Shown here in pieces: positions 40,447 through 50,737 of a DNA stretch of 64,000 bases. The stretch is taken from assembly GCF_029338575.1 (NCBI RefSeq), contig NZ_CP119992.1:2480001-2544000 (forward strand). The letters run 5' to 3'. Position 1 is the stretch's first letter; every line of letters starts with the position of its first letter. Below the pieces are notes generated by a model, which was not told the DNA's origin, did not search any database, and saw only the letters and a program-made list of their open reading frames with translations. This DNA comes from Halomarina halobia. Lineage in GTDB: Archaea; Halobacteriota; Halobacteria; Halobacteriales; Haloarculaceae. Made by a program: the position numbers and the translations under genes.

Positions 40447-42630
40447 ATGACATACCCGTTGCAGGCGGGGACGGAGGTGACGCGCGAGACGTTCTGGCTC
40501 ATCGGGCCCGTCGGTGAGCTGATATTCTACTACCTCGCCGTCCTCACCATCGTCGTGTTCCTGTGGGGCGTCTATCGGCGCTTCGCCCGCTACTCGCGGG
40601 GGAGCGCGGACGCCTTCGACCGCCTGAACGACCTGCCCGGGCGCGTCGCGCGCGCCGCGAAGATCGTCGCATCGAACGAGAAGCAGTTCAACCGCGACTT
40701 CGTCGGCGGGGTGATGCACGCGTTCATCCTCTGGGGGTTCCTGACGCTGCTCATCGGGACGACCATCCTCGCCGTCGACATGGACCTCTGGACGAAGGGG
40801 CTCGGACAGGCGTCGTTCTTCGTCGGGGACTTCTACCTGTCGTACTCGCTGGTGATGGACGCGATGGGCCTGCTGTTCGTCGTCGGCCTCGGGGTCGCGC
40901 TCTACCGCCGCTACGTGGTCAACGTGGACCGGCTCTGGGGGAAGCACACCAGCTGGGAGGACGACTTCCTCGTCTGGACGCTGTTCCTGCTCGGCGTCGG
41001 CGGCTACGCCGTCGAGGGGATCCGCATCCTCGGGACCGGCTTCCCGTCGTTCGAGACGGTGAGCTTCGTCGGCTGGTTCGTCGCGGACGTGTTCGCGATC
41101 GCCGGCGTGGACGAGGCGACGGCGCGGGCGGTCTATCCCCTCGCCTGGTGGTCGCACGCGCTGCTCGCGTTCGTCTTCATCGCCGCGATCCCGTACGCGA
41201 AGCCGTTCCACATGATCTCGAGCTTCGCCAACGTGGTGACGCACGACGAGCGGGCGGGAAAGCGCCTGCCCGGCATCCCCGTGGACTTAGAGCACACGAA
41301 CGCGGAGGACATCGACGACTTCAGCTGGAAGGAGCTGCTCGACCAGGACGCCTGCACGAAGTGCGGTCGCTGTTCGTCGGTCTGCCCGGCGAAGGCGTCC
41401 GGCCGCCACCTCGACCCGCGCGACGTCATCCTCGACCTCAAGAGCTACCGCGAGTCCCTCGACGCGGGCGGCGAGGAGCGGCCGATCGTCGCGGACGGCG
41501 GCGGCGTCATCGACACGGTGACGATGGAGTCCTGCATGGCCTGCATGGCCTGCATGGACGCCTGCCCGGTGGACATCGAGCACCTCAACTCCTTCACCCG
41601 GCTGAACCGCCAGATGACCGACGAGGGAGCCATCAGACCGAGCATGCAGGACGTCTTCCAGAACGTGATGCAGAAGGGCAACACGTTCGGCGATCCCGCG
41701 CGCAAGCGCGCCGACTGGACCGAAGAGCTCGACTTCGAGATCGCGGACGCCCGCGAGGAGCCGGTCGAGTACCTCTGGTACGTCGGCGACTACCCGAGCT
41801 TCGACGACCGCAACAAGCGGGTAGCCCGATCGCTCGCGACCCTCTTCGAGCACGCGGACGCCTCCGTGGGCATCCTCTACGACGACGAGGTGTACGACGG
41901 AAACGACGTCCGCCGGGTCGGCGAGGAGTTCCTCTTTCTCGAACAGGCGGGGACGCTCGTCGAGTCCTTCGAGGCCTGCGAGTTCGAGACGCTCGTCTGC
42001 ACCGACCCCCACTCCTACAACACGTTCAAGAACGAGTACCCGGACGTCGACTTCGAGGAGTTCGCGGACGACCCCATGATGGACTTCGACGTCGACGGAC
42101 GCTGGAACGCTGACGGCGAGATCGAGGTGTATCACTACACGCAGGTCGTGGCGGAACTCGTCGCCGAGGGACGGCTCCCCCTCGATGGGACGGAACTCGA
42201 CTACACCGTCACCTACCACGACCCGTGTCACCTTGGCCGGTTCAACGACGTGTACGAGACTCCGCGGAACCTCGTCCGGGCGACCGGCTGCGACCTCCAC
42301 GAGATGCCGCGCAACCGCGCCAACTCCTTCTGCTGTGGCGGCGGCGGCGGCGGCCTCTGGATGGACTTAGAGGAGGACTCGAAGCCGAGCGAGGAGCGCC
42401 TGCGCGAGGCGCTCTCGGACACCGACGCCGGTGCGGCCGTCGAGAAGTTCGTCGTCGCCTGCCCGATGTGCATGACGATGTACGAGGACGGTCGCAAGAC
42501 CGGCGGCTTCGAGGACGAGATCGAGATCGTCGGCCTCTCGGAGCTGCTCGCCGAGGCCGTCTCGACGCACGACGGCGCGACCGCCGCCGGCAGGGAGGCC
42601 GACCGGTCGGCCGCGCCCGCCGACGACTAG
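40447..42630 (+). CDS. Membrane Fe-S oxidoreductase (HdrD/GlpC-like)
   Basis: A 727-residue protein. Residues ~1-260 hold about six helices like a nitrate-reductase gamma/HdrE-type cytochrome. Then come two 4Fe-4S motifs, CTKCGRCSSVCPAK and CMACMACMDACP, the second carrying an extra repeated Met-Ala-Cys triplet. A CCG domain follows (HDPCHLGRFNDVYE and SFCCGGGGGGLW). The layout matches fused heterodisulfide-reductase-like quinone oxidoreductases. It probably passes electrons between a soluble donor and the quinone pool; the partner is unknown (possibly an ETF or lactate oxidation). TATA-like GACTTAAC ~30 nt upstream. Confidence 0.9.
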   Translation: MTYPLQAGTEVTRETFWLIGPVGELIFYYLAVLTIVVFLWGVYRRFARYSRGSADAFDRLNDLPGRVARAAKIVASNEKQFNRDFVGGVMHAFILWGFLTLLIGTTILAVDMDLWTKGLGQASFFVGDFYLSYSLVMDAMGLLFVVGLGVALYRRYVVNVDRLWGKHTSWEDDFLVWTLFLLGVGGYAVEGIRILGTGFPSFETVSFVGWFVADVFAIAGVDEATARAVYPLAWWSHALLAFVFIAAIPYAKPFHMISSFANVVTHDERAGKRLPGIPVDLEHTNAEDIDDFSWKELLDQDACTKCGRCSSVCPAKASGRHLDPRDVILDLKSYRESLDAGGEERPIVADGGGVIDTVTMESCMACMACMDACPVDIEHLNSFTRLNRQMTDEGAIRPSMQDVFQNVMQKGNTFGDPARKRADWTEELDFEIADAREEPVEYLWYVGDYPSFDDRNKRVARSLATLFEHADASVGILYDDEVYDGNDVRRVGEEFLFLEQAGTLVESFEACEFETLVCTDPHSYNTFKNEYPDVDFEEFADDPMMDFDVDGRWNADGEIEVYHYTQVVAELVAEGRLPLDGTELDYTVTYHDPCHLGRFNDVYETPRNLVRATGCDLHEMPRNRANSFCCGGGGGGLWMDLEEDSKPSEERLREALSDTDAGAAVEKFVVACPMCMTMYEDGRKTGGFEDEIEIVGLSELLAEAVSTHDGATAAGREADRSAAPADD

Positions 42631-42653
42631 AGTCTCCCTCCCCTCCCGTCTCT

Positions 42654-43112
42654 CTACGACCGCCGACGCCGCAGCGCCGCGCCCGCGAGGACGCCGAGCA
42701 GGAACGCGCCCGCCAGGCGTCGGCGGTCCGCGAACCGCACGAACCGCACCCCGTCGTCGGTCACCTCAACGACGCCCAGCGGCGTCGCGCTGACGCCCCC
42801 GCCGCCGCCCCACCCCTCGCCGGGAGCGCCCGCCGCGTCGCCGGCCGTCCCGTCCCCGCCGCCCTCCTCATCCTCTCTCTCACCCTCACTATCGCCGCGC
42901 GCGCGTCCCGGTCCGTAGCCGCCGCCGAAGCCGAACGCGACGCGGGCCACGGGGATGACCGTCCGGTCGCCAACCTCCACGGGATCGGCGTAGACGGTCC
43001 TCGCGTTCGTCGCGTCGCTCAACTGTTCGACGAACCCGCCCAGGCGTTCGCGCAGGCCGGTCACGCTGTCGCTCGCCGCGCCGTCGCTCCCCGCGCTCTC
43101 CGTCTCCCCCAT
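42654..43112 (-). CDS. GerW/YtfJ-family protein
   Basis: A 152-residue protein with TNARTVYADPVEVGDRTVIP and VARVAFGFGGGYG, the core of the GerW (sporulation protein YtfJ) family. A Gly/Glu/Asp-rich loop separates it from the closing SATPLGVVEVTDDGVRFVRF and a C-terminal hydrophobic helix (LAGAFLLGVLAGAAL) with a basic tail, which would anchor it in the membrane. Archaea do not sporulate, so the function is open. Confidence 0.87.
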   Translation of the reverse strand: MGETESAGSDGAASDSVTGLRERLGGFVEQLSDATNARTVYADPVEVGDRTVIPVARVAFGFGGGYGPGRARGDSEGEREDEEGGGDGTAGDAAGAPGEGWGGGGGVSATPLGVVEVTDDGVRFVRFADRRRLAGAFLLGVLAGAALRRRRS

Positions 43113-43219
43113 GCGTCATCTCACCGACTCGAATTGGCGGGCGCGACGGAAAACCGTTGCTCGACGGTACCGATTTCCGCGAGGTCGGAGCGCCGCTCTC
43201 CCGGCGCTGTGCGACGGGA

Positions 43220-46200
43220 TCAGCGTCGAAGCGATCGCGGTTCGGCGAACAACGCCTCGAGGAGTTTCCCCTCCGCGAGCCGGATGTGCTGGTGGAACGT
43301 GGAGGCGGTCACGCCGAGGGAGGCGGCCACCTCCTCGCCGGAGCTGTCGCGGGGCCACTCGAAGAACCCCGAGTGGAAGGCGGCCTCGAGAGCGGCCCGC
43401 TGGTGTTCGGTCAGGCTCTCCGTGAAGGCCCGCTCGATCCGCTTCGGAGCCTCGTCGATGCGACTGACCTGTCGCTGCGCCAGCATCTCGATGTCGGGAT
43501 ACGCGCTCCGGATCGCCTCCGTGATCTCCCTCACCTCGACGCTCGGCAGGAGGTGGACGGTCATGTGAAAGTCGCCGCCCTCGATCGCCGCTTCCTCGAC
43601 GTAGCCGCCGTGGGACGCGATGACCGACACGACGGGCGGCTCGGAGAGGCGCAGTTCGAACGCGACGTCGCCGAACTCCTCGCTCAGGACCGTCACGTCC
43701 GCCCAGTGGGGGAGCCGTTCGACGAGCGCCTCGAGGAGCGCCACGGCGTCTTCGGGCGCGGTTCCGTACTCGAGGTACGTCCCGTCGCCGACTGGGACGG
43801 TGCGATCGAACGTGATCGGCCCGTCGAGCGCCGTCGAAACGTCGGTGCCCTCGGAAATATTGCGGAGGAGAAACTCGATCTCAACGATCTCGTCGCCCAT
43901 GAGCGCCCGCTTGCGGTCGACCGCCGCGATGGCGTGGCCGACGACCTCCCCCAGGTGGCTCACCACCTCGCGCTCCTCGTCCGCCAAGGCGTCCGTTCGG
44001 AGCGCGTAGACGCCGAGGATCCCGTAGAAGGTCTCCTCGTGGACGATGGGGAGCACGGCCACCGACCGGTACCCGTACTCCTCGGCGTAGTCGCGCCACG
44101 GCTCGAAGTCGGGGTCGGCGAACACGTCGTCCACGATCTGGATCTCCTTCGTCCGGACGGCTCGGCCGATCGGTCCTCGCCCGGTCGGATCGTCCGAGTC
44201 GATAGAGACGGGGATCCCGTCCACGTATCCGTCGACGCCGGCCTCCACTCGCGGTCGTATCGACCGGCCCTTCGAGTCGGCCTCGGCGATCCAGGCGAAC
44301 CGGTAGGAGTCGGACCCGGCCAGTCGCTCGCAGACCGTCCGCTCTATCTCCTCGCGGGTCGACTGCCGGACGAGCGCCTCGTTGATGTCGCGAACGACCG
44401 CGTTCAGGTCGTCGAGCGCCGCGAGCCGTTCACGCTGTCGTTCGAGTTGCCGCTCGCTTCGCTTCCGCTCGGTGATATCGCGCGTCACGCCGACGCGCCC
44501 GTACCGCTCCCCGTCGATCCGATACGGGCCGAACTTCGTCTCGGTCGGAACGGTCTCGCCCTCGGCCGTCCGGAGGTCCAGTTCGACGGACGCCCGCTCG
44601 CGCTCGCCGCCTACCATCTCCCCGTTCAGCCGACGGAACTTCTCGTTGATCGCGTCGCCGTGAACGCGCGAGACGCGCTCGCCGAGCAGCTCCTCGGGTT
44701 CGTACCCGAACATGGAGGCGTACGCCTCGTTGACCAGCGCGAACCGGTCGTCCCCGTCGACCGCGTAGACGCCGTCCCAGATCGTTTCGACGATCCGTTC
44801 GTACTGCTCGAGTTCGCGCTCGCGCCGCTTTCGGTCCGTCACGTCCTGGGTCATGACCATCCCCGCGAACACGTTTCCGTCCTCGTCGGTCACGGGGCGC
44901 GTCCACGCCTGGAACTCCCGGCCGTTCCACTCGAACTCGTACGAGTTCGTCTCGCCGTCGAGTGCGGCGGCGTAGTACCGCTCCACCAGCTCGCGCGTCT
45001 CGGGGTCGGGAGCGAGGGTTCCGACCCGACGCCCGACGAGTTCGTGCGTCGGAACCTCGTAGTCGTCGAAGACGGTCCCCTCGAGGAGGGTGTACCGCAG
45101 GTCCGTGCCGAACAGCGCAACGCCCCCGTTGGGGAAGTGTTCGGCGAGCGCACGGTGGCGACGCTCCGATCTCTCGAGCGCCCGCTCGCGTTCCTTGCGC
45201 TCCGAGAGGTCGCGTACAACGCCGACGGTTCCTCGGAACTCCCCGTCGGCGGCGGGGAGGGCCGTGAACCGACTCTCGGCGGGAAGTCGATCGCCGTCGG
45301 CGCACAGGAGTTCGGCTTCGAGGGTCTCGCTTTCGCCGTTCGCCGCGGTCATTTCCCGCGAGAGAGCCGCAGCGTCGGCCGAGGTCTCCTCGCCGCCGAC
45401 GAGCGAACAGTGCGCGCCGAGCAGTTCGTCGCGGCCGTAGCCGGTCATCCCGGCGTACGCCTCGTTGACCGCCGTGAAGCGATACTCCTCGTCGAGGACG
45501 TAGACGCCGTCGTCGATGGTCTCGACGATCGTCTCGTATCGTTCGAGGTCGCGTTCGCGCTCCTTGCGCTCGGTCACGTCGCGGAAGTACACGGAGAGTC
45601 CCGTCTCTGACGGGTACGCGCGGACCTCGAACCAGCCGTCGAGCGGGGGGTAGTACTCCTCGAAGCTGACCGAGCGCTGGGTTCCCATCGCCCGCTCGTA
45701 CTCCTCCTCGAAGGTCGAACCGACGGCTTCGGGGAACTCCTCCCAGACGCTGTTGCCGAGTAGTTCCGCCTCGGTCCTCTCGAGGAAGTGCTCGGCCCGC
45801 TCGTTCACGTACGCGAAGCGCCACTCGGTGTCCAGCGCGAAGAACGCGTCGTCGATCCGCTCGAACACCTCGTCCAACTCGCGTTCGAGATCCGCTCGCT
45901 GTCGCTCCAGCCGTCGGGCCTGATCCTCGATCCGAGTGACGTTCTCGGCGCTCATGACGACCCATCGGATCTCGTTCCCGTCGGCGTCGAGCGGGACCGC
46001 GTCGATCGAGAGCCACCGGCGTTCGCCGTCGGGCGTCTCGACCTGTCCACGCCAGTCGGAGACGCGCTCGCCCGTCTCGAACACCTGCATGTACGGGCGC
46101 TCCGCCGTCGGGACGTACGCGCCGGTCTCGTCGAACAGGTCCCAGTCGCCCACCGCGTAGTCGTCCGCGCTCGCATCGAACACTGAGAGCCGCTCGTCGA

Positions 46201-46942
46201 TCCGCCTGTTCGCCTGGACGAGTCCCCCGTCCGGATCGACGACCGCGATGCTCGCCGGGGCGACCTCGAGGATTCGGTCGGTGACGTCGCGTTCGCGGCG
46301 GAGCTGCCTCTCGCGTTCGTGGCGCTCGGTCATGTCACGGGTCACCTTCGCGAACCCTTCGAGGTCGCCGTCGTCGTAGAGCGCGGTGATCGTCACGTTC
46401 GCCCAGAAACGCGATCCGTCGGCGCGGACGCGCCACCCCTCGTCCTCGACCGAACCGTCCTCGACGGCGCTCGCGAGGTTCCGCTCCGGGACGCCCGCCT
46501 CGACGTCGTCCTCCGTATAGAAGACCGAATAGTGTTCGTCGAGGATCTCCCCCCGGTCGTACCCCTTGATGCGCGCGGCCCCCTCGTTCCAGGTCCGCAC
46601 GTGGCCGTCGGGATCGAGCATGAAGATCGCGTACTCCTCGATCCCCTCCACGAGCGTGCGGAAGCGGCGTTCCCGTTCGCGAGGCGGGCGCTCGCGCCCG
46701 GTGCGTTCCGCATCCGACGGCTCCACCGGACGCCACCAGACGCGGCCGCGAGCGCCGACCTTCTTCGTCCTGAGGTCGCCTCGATCGACGAGCCGCGTGA
46801 GACGATCGTAGGCGGCTCGCCGCCCGCATCCGAGTCCGTCCGCGACCTCGCTCGTGCTCAGCGGCGCGTGAGGAGACCCTGACTGCGTGAACACGGCGAG
46901 CGTCTCGTCGCGAATACCTCGGGTAGCGTCCCCGGAATCCAT
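43220..46942 (-). CDS. Bat-type regulator: HTH, six PAS domains, GAF, bacterioopsin-activator HTH
   Basis: A 1240-residue protein. N-terminal winged helix (~20-75, STSEVADGLGCGRRAAYDRL), then six PAS domains at about 85-205, 215-330, 345-460, 465-585, 590-705 and 710-825, several closed by DVTERKERER-like linkers. A GAF domain (~845-1000) and a bacterioopsin-activator region (~1005-1170) follow. The C-terminal HTH_10 domain reads LTEHQRAALEAAFHSGFFEW, then SLGVTASTFHQHIR. There is no histidine kinase, so it should act as a one-component, multi-signal transcription factor. Light, oxygen or redox input cannot be assigned. Confidence 0.92.
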   Translation of the reverse strand: MDSGDATRGIRDETLAVFTQSGSPHAPLSTSEVADGLGCGRRAAYDRLTRLVDRGDLRTKKVGARGRVWWRPVEPSDAERTGRERPPRERERRFRTLVEGIEEYAIFMLDPDGHVRTWNEGAARIKGYDRGEILDEHYSVFYTEDDVEAGVPERNLASAVEDGSVEDEGWRVRADGSRFWANVTITALYDDGDLEGFAKVTRDMTERHERERQLRRERDVTDRILEVAPASIAVVDPDGGLVQANRRIDERLSVFDASADDYAVGDWDLFDETGAYVPTAERPYMQVFETGERVSDWRGQVETPDGERRWLSIDAVPLDADGNEIRWVVMSAENVTRIEDQARRLERQRADLERELDEVFERIDDAFFALDTEWRFAYVNERAEHFLERTEAELLGNSVWEEFPEAVGSTFEEEYERAMGTQRSVSFEEYYPPLDGWFEVRAYPSETGLSVYFRDVTERKERERDLERYETIVETIDDGVYVLDEEYRFTAVNEAYAGMTGYGRDELLGAHCSLVGGEETSADAAALSREMTAANGESETLEAELLCADGDRLPAESRFTALPAADGEFRGTVGVVRDLSERKERERALERSERRHRALAEHFPNGGVALFGTDLRYTLLEGTVFDDYEVPTHELVGRRVGTLAPDPETRELVERYYAAALDGETNSYEFEWNGREFQAWTRPVTDEDGNVFAGMVMTQDVTDRKRRERELEQYERIVETIWDGVYAVDGDDRFALVNEAYASMFGYEPEELLGERVSRVHGDAINEKFRRLNGEMVGGERERASVELDLRTAEGETVPTETKFGPYRIDGERYGRVGVTRDITERKRSERQLERQRERLAALDDLNAVVRDINEALVRQSTREEIERTVCERLAGSDSYRFAWIAEADSKGRSIRPRVEAGVDGYVDGIPVSIDSDDPTGRGPIGRAVRTKEIQIVDDVFADPDFEPWRDYAEEYGYRSVAVLPIVHEETFYGILGVYALRTDALADEEREVVSHLGEVVGHAIAAVDRKRALMGDEIVEIEFLLRNISEGTDVSTALDGPITFDRTVPVGDGTYLEYGTAPEDAVALLEALVERLPHWADVTVLSEEFGDVAFELRLSEPPVVSVIASHGGYVEEAAIEGGDFHMTVHLLPSVEVREITEAIRSAYPDIEMLAQRQVSRIDEAPKRIERAFTESLTEHQRAALEAAFHSGFFEWPRDSSGEEVAASLGVTASTFHQHIRLAEGKLLEALFAEPRSLRR

Positions 46943-47558
46943 GTGAGTGGGGTGGACACCCGTCGCTACTAATGCTTCCGTTGACGGAACTGTGGTCGGT
47001 CATCGAACGATCCGCACGGGGTAGTAGTGTCGAGCCGAAAAGCGGACGCTGAAGGACCGTATTTCGACCGGACCTATCGCGGTCGGTAACTACCTCAAGG
47101 ATTGGGCCGAGGACTGAGGTCTCTCGGAGACGGGGGCTAGTCGCAGGCCGAGGCTGGCTCCCGACCCCGCCGCTTCGAACGAGGCGGTGAACGCAGAACA
47201 CAGGTGGGAAACGAGGTTCGGTCGTCGTGCTCACCCACGGGCTCCGAAGACCTCGACACAGGTGGGAATGGAGGGGAGAGCCGCAGCGGTGATCGCCCTC
47301 TCGTGTGCCAATCCGACTAGCGCGGGACGGTACGGGGTCTGCTCGCCTCGCACTGGACCGTGCGACTCTTCATGCGACGATCGTGAAGCCGCATCCCTGA
47401 CGTAGGGCCCTCGGCGAACCACTGGCCCGGCCTCGCACGTAGTCCTTTCGCTGATCGATGCGACATAATCGTACTCGAACGAAACGTGACGTTCCCCGAG
47501 CGGCGCGCCGCCGCGACGGATGCGATAACGGCATGTTCCGGGAGCGTCGAGTGCGCCC
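46943..47558. other. Intergenic region of unknown content
   Basis: About 615 bp between the divergent starts of the Bat-type gene and hemB. It holds a 13-bp direct repeat ACACAGGTGGGAA at 47198-47210 and 47256-47268 (58 bp apart). On the plus strand ~47190-47400 there are short patches reading like decayed coding sequence, but no frame holds. No transposase domain, tRNA or rRNA recognised. The hemB promoter must lie in the last part. Confidence 0.45.
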
Positions 47559-48557
47559 ATGGACCCTGTTCGCCGACCGCGCAGACTGCGCACCGACGGC
47601 GTCCGCCCGCTGGTGCGCGAGACGACTCTCTCGCCGAGCGACCTGATCGCGCCGGTCTTCGTGGACGCGACGACCGACGAGCGCGTCCCGATCGACTCGA
47701 TGCCCGGCCACGAGCGCGTCCCGGTCGAGGAGGCGGTCGCGCGCGTCGGGGAGGTACGCGAAACGGGCGTCGAGGCGATCGTTCTGTTCGGCATCCCGGA
47801 GTCGAAGGACGCCCGGGGGTCGCGCGCGTGGGCCGAGGACGGCGTCGTCCAGCGCGCCGTCCGCGCGATCGCGGAGGAGACCGACGCCTACGTCATCACG
47901 GACGTCTGCCTCTGTGAGTACACGGACCACGGTCACTGTGGTATCGTGGAGGAGTCCGCCCGAGAGGATCCCACCCTCACCGTGAGAAACGACGAGACGC
48001 TCGACCTGCTCTCGCGGATCGCCGTCTCCCACGCCGAGGCGGGCGCGGACATGGTCGCACCGTCGAGCATGACCGACGGGATGGTCGGGGCCGTCCGCGA
48101 GGGGCTGGACGGGGCGGGCTTCGCCGACCTGCCGATCATGAGCTACGCCGCGAAGTTCGAGTCGGCGTTCTACGGGCCGTTCCGCGACGCGGCCGACGGC
48201 GCGCCCGCGTTCGGCGACCGGCGGCACTACCAGATGGACCCCGCGAACGCCCGCGAGGCGATGCGCGAGGTGCGCCTCGACGTCGAGCAGGGTGCGGACG
48301 TGCTGATGGTCAAACCCGCGCTCCCCTACCTCGACGTCGTGAGCGCGATCCGACGGGAGTTCGACCACCCCGTCGCGGCCTACAACGTGAGTGGGGAGTA
48401 CGCGATGCTCCAGGCAGCCGCCGAGCGGGGCTGGCTCGACCTCGACGAGGTCGCCCGCGAGTCGCTGCTCTCGATCAAGCGCGCCGGCGCGGACCTGATC
48501 CTGACGTACTTCGCCGAGCGGATCGCGGAACAACTCCCCACCGACCGCGGGCGGTAA
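47559..48557 (+). CDS. hemB: Delta-aminolevulinic acid dehydratase (porphobilinogen synthase)
   Basis: A 332-residue enzyme joining two 5-aminolevulinates to porphobilinogen. The zinc-type site is [14 protein letters not shown] (three Cys); the two active lysines are in [15 protein letters not shown] and [25 protein letters not shown] segment follows. This is the first tetrapyrrole gene of a region also holding hemL, hemC, cobA and hemD. Length is standard. Confidence 0.96.
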   Translation: MDPVRRPRRLRTDGVRPLVRETTLSPSDLIAPVFVDATTDERVPIDSMPGHERVPVEEAVARVGEVRETGVEAIVLFGIPESKDARGSRAWAEDGVVQRAVRAIAEETDAYVITDVCLCEYTDHGHCGIVEESAREDPTLTVRNDETLDLLSRIAVSHAEAGADMVAPSSMTDGMVGAVREGLDGAGFADLPIMSYAAKFESAFYGPFRDAADGAPAFGDRRHYQMDPANAREAMREVRLDVEQGADVLMVKPALPYLDVVSAIRREFDHPVAAYNVSGEYAMLQAAAERGWLDLDEVARESLLSIKRAGADLILTYFAERIAEQLPTDRGR

Positions 48558-48874
48558 CTCGGCAGCCGGAGGGGAGGGGGTAGATCCCGGCGCGCGCGAC
48601 CGCGAACCGACCGCCTGGCAATATTTGCGTTCGACGTTCGTTCGGATTTCTGCCCCACGAACGGCTAATTTCTGAACGAAAGACAGCCTATTATCGATAA
48701 TATTATTGGTAATTTTGGACGTTCGTGCCTGACAATGGGGGTAATTTTCCATATGTCAAGCAAGCGTTTATGTATCGTGATTCCGTGCCACTTCAACGTG
48801 AATTCGAAACACGTATTCGCGGAATACGCGGTAAAGTTGGGCGAAAGTCAATCCGACAGTCCGGGGGTGGTCGG
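48558..48874. other. AT-rich promoter region of the amt-PII gene
   Basis: About 315 bp, distinctly AT-rich from ~48655 to ~48780, holding the 12-bp palindrome listed separately and a TATA-like GTTTATGTA (48761-48769). An open frame runs into amt from 48725, but its translation is unlike Amt N-termini, so I treat this stretch as noncoding. Confidence 0.5.
48690..48701. promoter_or_regulatory. Palindrome ATTATCGATAAT upstream of amt-PII
   Basis: A perfect 12-bp palindrome within an AT-rich stretch, followed by ATTATTGGTAAT, which resembles a half-site copy. It is about 175 bp before the amt start. A nitrogen-responsive operator is only a guess. Confidence 0.35.
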
Positions 48875-50542
48875 ATGATCCCCCTGCAGGCCGACCTGGC
48901 GACGATCGCCGAGAGCGTCAACGGCATCTGGGTGCTGACGGTGACCTTCCTCATCTTCTTCATGCACGCGGGCTTCGCGATGCTTGAGGCGGGGCAGGTC
49001 CGCTCGAAGAACGTCGCCAACCAGTTGACCAAGAACATGCTCACGTGGTCGGTCGGCGTCACGGCGTTCTTCCTCGTCGGCCAGGGCGTCGCGAACGTCG
49101 TCGGCGCGGCGGGCGGCTTCGAGTACGTCAACGACCCGAACGCGTGGGTCGGCTGGCTGTTCGGCGCGGTGTTCGCCATGACGGCCGCCACCATCGTCTC
49201 GGGGGCGGTCGCGGGCCGCATGAAGCTCCGCGCGTACGTCACCTACACGATCGTACTGGCGGCGGTCATCTACCCCGTCGTCCTCGGCTTCACGTGGGCC
49301 GGCGACGGTCTCCTCTCGGCGGCCGGGGCGCTCGGTTTCGGTGTCGGCTTCTCGGACTTCGCCGGCGGCATGATCGTCCACGGCATGGGCGGCGTCGCCG
49401 GGCTCACCGCGGCGTGGATCCTCGGCCCCCGGATCGACCGCTACAACGCCGACGGCGGCGCGAACGTCATCCCCGGTCACTCCATCACGTTCGCGGTGCT
49501 GGGGACGCTCATCCTCTGCTTCGGCTGGTACGGGTTCAACGTCGGCACCCAGGCGACCGTCCTCGACGCCGCCGACGGCGAGTACCTGGGCGCGGCGCTC
49601 GGTCGCGTCGCCCTCACGACCACCCTCGGCATGGCCGCCGGGGCCATCGGCGCGAGCGCCGTGTCGCTCGTCCGGACCCGGAAGGTGGACACGCTGTACG
49701 TCGCGAACGGGATGCTCGCGGGGCTCGTCGGCATCACGAGCAACACCGACGCCATCGTCTGGTGGGCCGCGCCGATCATCGGCCTGCTCGCCGGGGCGCA
49801 GCTCCCGCTCGTCTTCGAGTTCGTCGAGAAGCGCCTGCGGATCGACGACGTGTGCGCCGTCTTCCCGGTCCACGGGAGCTCCGGCATCCTCGGCGCGCTC
49901 CTCCTGCCGTTCTTCACGGTGGGCGAGGCCGGCGGCTGGGTCGTCAGCACGGAGCTGATCGTCCCGCAGTTCGTCGGCGTGGCCGTCATCGCCGGGTGGA
50001 CGTTCCTCGCGACGGCGCTCGTCTTCGGCGGACTGAAGGCGATCGATCAGCTCCGGGTCACCCGCGAGCACGAGATCGACGGCCTCGACATCTCCGAACA
50101 CGGCGTCGAGACCTACCCCGAATTCAACCTCGGCGACGAGCCGGTGGTGGCCGACGGCGGACGCATCCGCACCGACGGCGGCAGCCTTCCGAACGAGGGC
50201 GGCATCAAGCTCGTCATGGCGTACATCCGGCCGGACAAACTCGCCGACGTGAAGCGCGCGCTCGCCGAGGCGGGAGCTCCCTCGCTCAGCGTCACCAACG
50301 TCAGCGGGCGGGGCTCCCAGCCCGCGCGGACGAGCCAGTGGCGCGGCGAGGAGTACGTCGTCGACCTCCACCAGAAGGTGAAGGTGGAGTGCGTCGTCGC
50401 GGAGATCCCCGCCGAGACGGTCGTGGAGGCGATCCGCGACGCGGCCCGCACCGGCGAACCCGGCGACGGGAAGGTGTTCGTTCTGCCCGTCGAGGACGCC
50501 TACCAGATCCGGACGGGCGAGACGGGCGTCGACGCGGTGTAA
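48875..50542 (+). CDS. amt: Ammonium transporter fused to a C-terminal PII domain
   Basis: A 555-residue protein from ATG 48875. Residues ~1-400 are an Amt channel with 11 helices ([72 protein letters not shown]). A linker of about 45 residues leads to a PII domain (~445-555): [40 protein letters not shown], then [19 protein letters not shown]. It couples ammonium entry to a nitrogen sensor on one chain; elsewhere these are separate amtB and glnK genes. The T-loop Tyr of E. coli GlnB (in LYRGAEY) is Trp here (QWRGEEY), so uridylylation at that site is impossible. A repeat follows the stop. Confidence 0.93.
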   Translation: MIPLQADLATIAESVNGIWVLTVTFLIFFMHAGFAMLEAGQVRSKNVANQLTKNMLTWSVGVTAFFLVGQGVANVVGAAGGFEYVNDPNAWVGWLFGAVFAMTAATIVSGAVAGRMKLRAYVTYTIVLAAVIYPVVLGFTWAGDGLLSAAGALGFGVGFSDFAGGMIVHGMGGVAGLTAAWILGPRIDRYNADGGANVIPGHSITFAVLGTLILCFGWYGFNVGTQATVLDAADGEYLGAALGRVALTTTLGMAAGAIGASAVSLVRTRKVDTLYVANGMLAGLVGITSNTDAIVWWAAPIIGLLAGAQLPLVFEFVEKRLRIDDVCAVFPVHGSSGILGALLLPFFTVGEAGGWVVSTELIVPQFVGVAVIAGWTFLATALVFGGLKAIDQLRVTREHEIDGLDISEHGVETYPEFNLGDEPVVADGGRIRTDGGSLPNEGGIKLVMAYIRPDKLADVKRALAEAGAPSLSVTNVSGRGSQPARTSQWRGEEYVVDLHQKVKVECVVAEIPAETVVEAIRDAARTGEPGDGKVFVLPVEDAYQIRTGETGVDAV

Positions 50543-50545
50543 CAC

Positions 50546-50737
50546 CACCTTTTGCTGCGGTCGTGTGGCGGCGACACGCTTCGCGGTCGCCGCCGACTCC
50601 CTGGCAAAATCTGGACCAAAACCCTCGTCACTCCCACCGCCGGACTCACGGTGCTCGTCCGGCGTGCTCCCGCTCGCCTCCGGCTCGCGGGAACTGCGGT
50701 CGCTCCTCGGTCCGCTCGTTCGGGCCTGCCGGCCCTC
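50546..50737 (+). repeat. Dispersed hairpin repeat, copy G
   Basis: Starts 3 bp after the amt stop with CACCTTTTGC (50546-50555). Inner hairpin GGCGGCGAC...GTCGCCGCC, closing GGCAAAATC and TGGACCAAAA, then a tail leading into the TATA-containing block. Outer stem TTTTGC/GCAAAA. Confidence 0.85.

Noticed and set aside
43116..46016. Long plus-strand and alternate-frame open frames over the PAS regulator
   Set aside because: They are antisense or frame-shifted shadows of the 1240-residue gene, which carries all recognisable domains.
48725..48874. N-terminal extension of the ammonium transporter
   Set aside because: The frame is open, but its translation is basic and unlike Amt N-termini, and the DNA is AT-rich promoter-like. 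ATG 48875 begins the membrane domain correctly.
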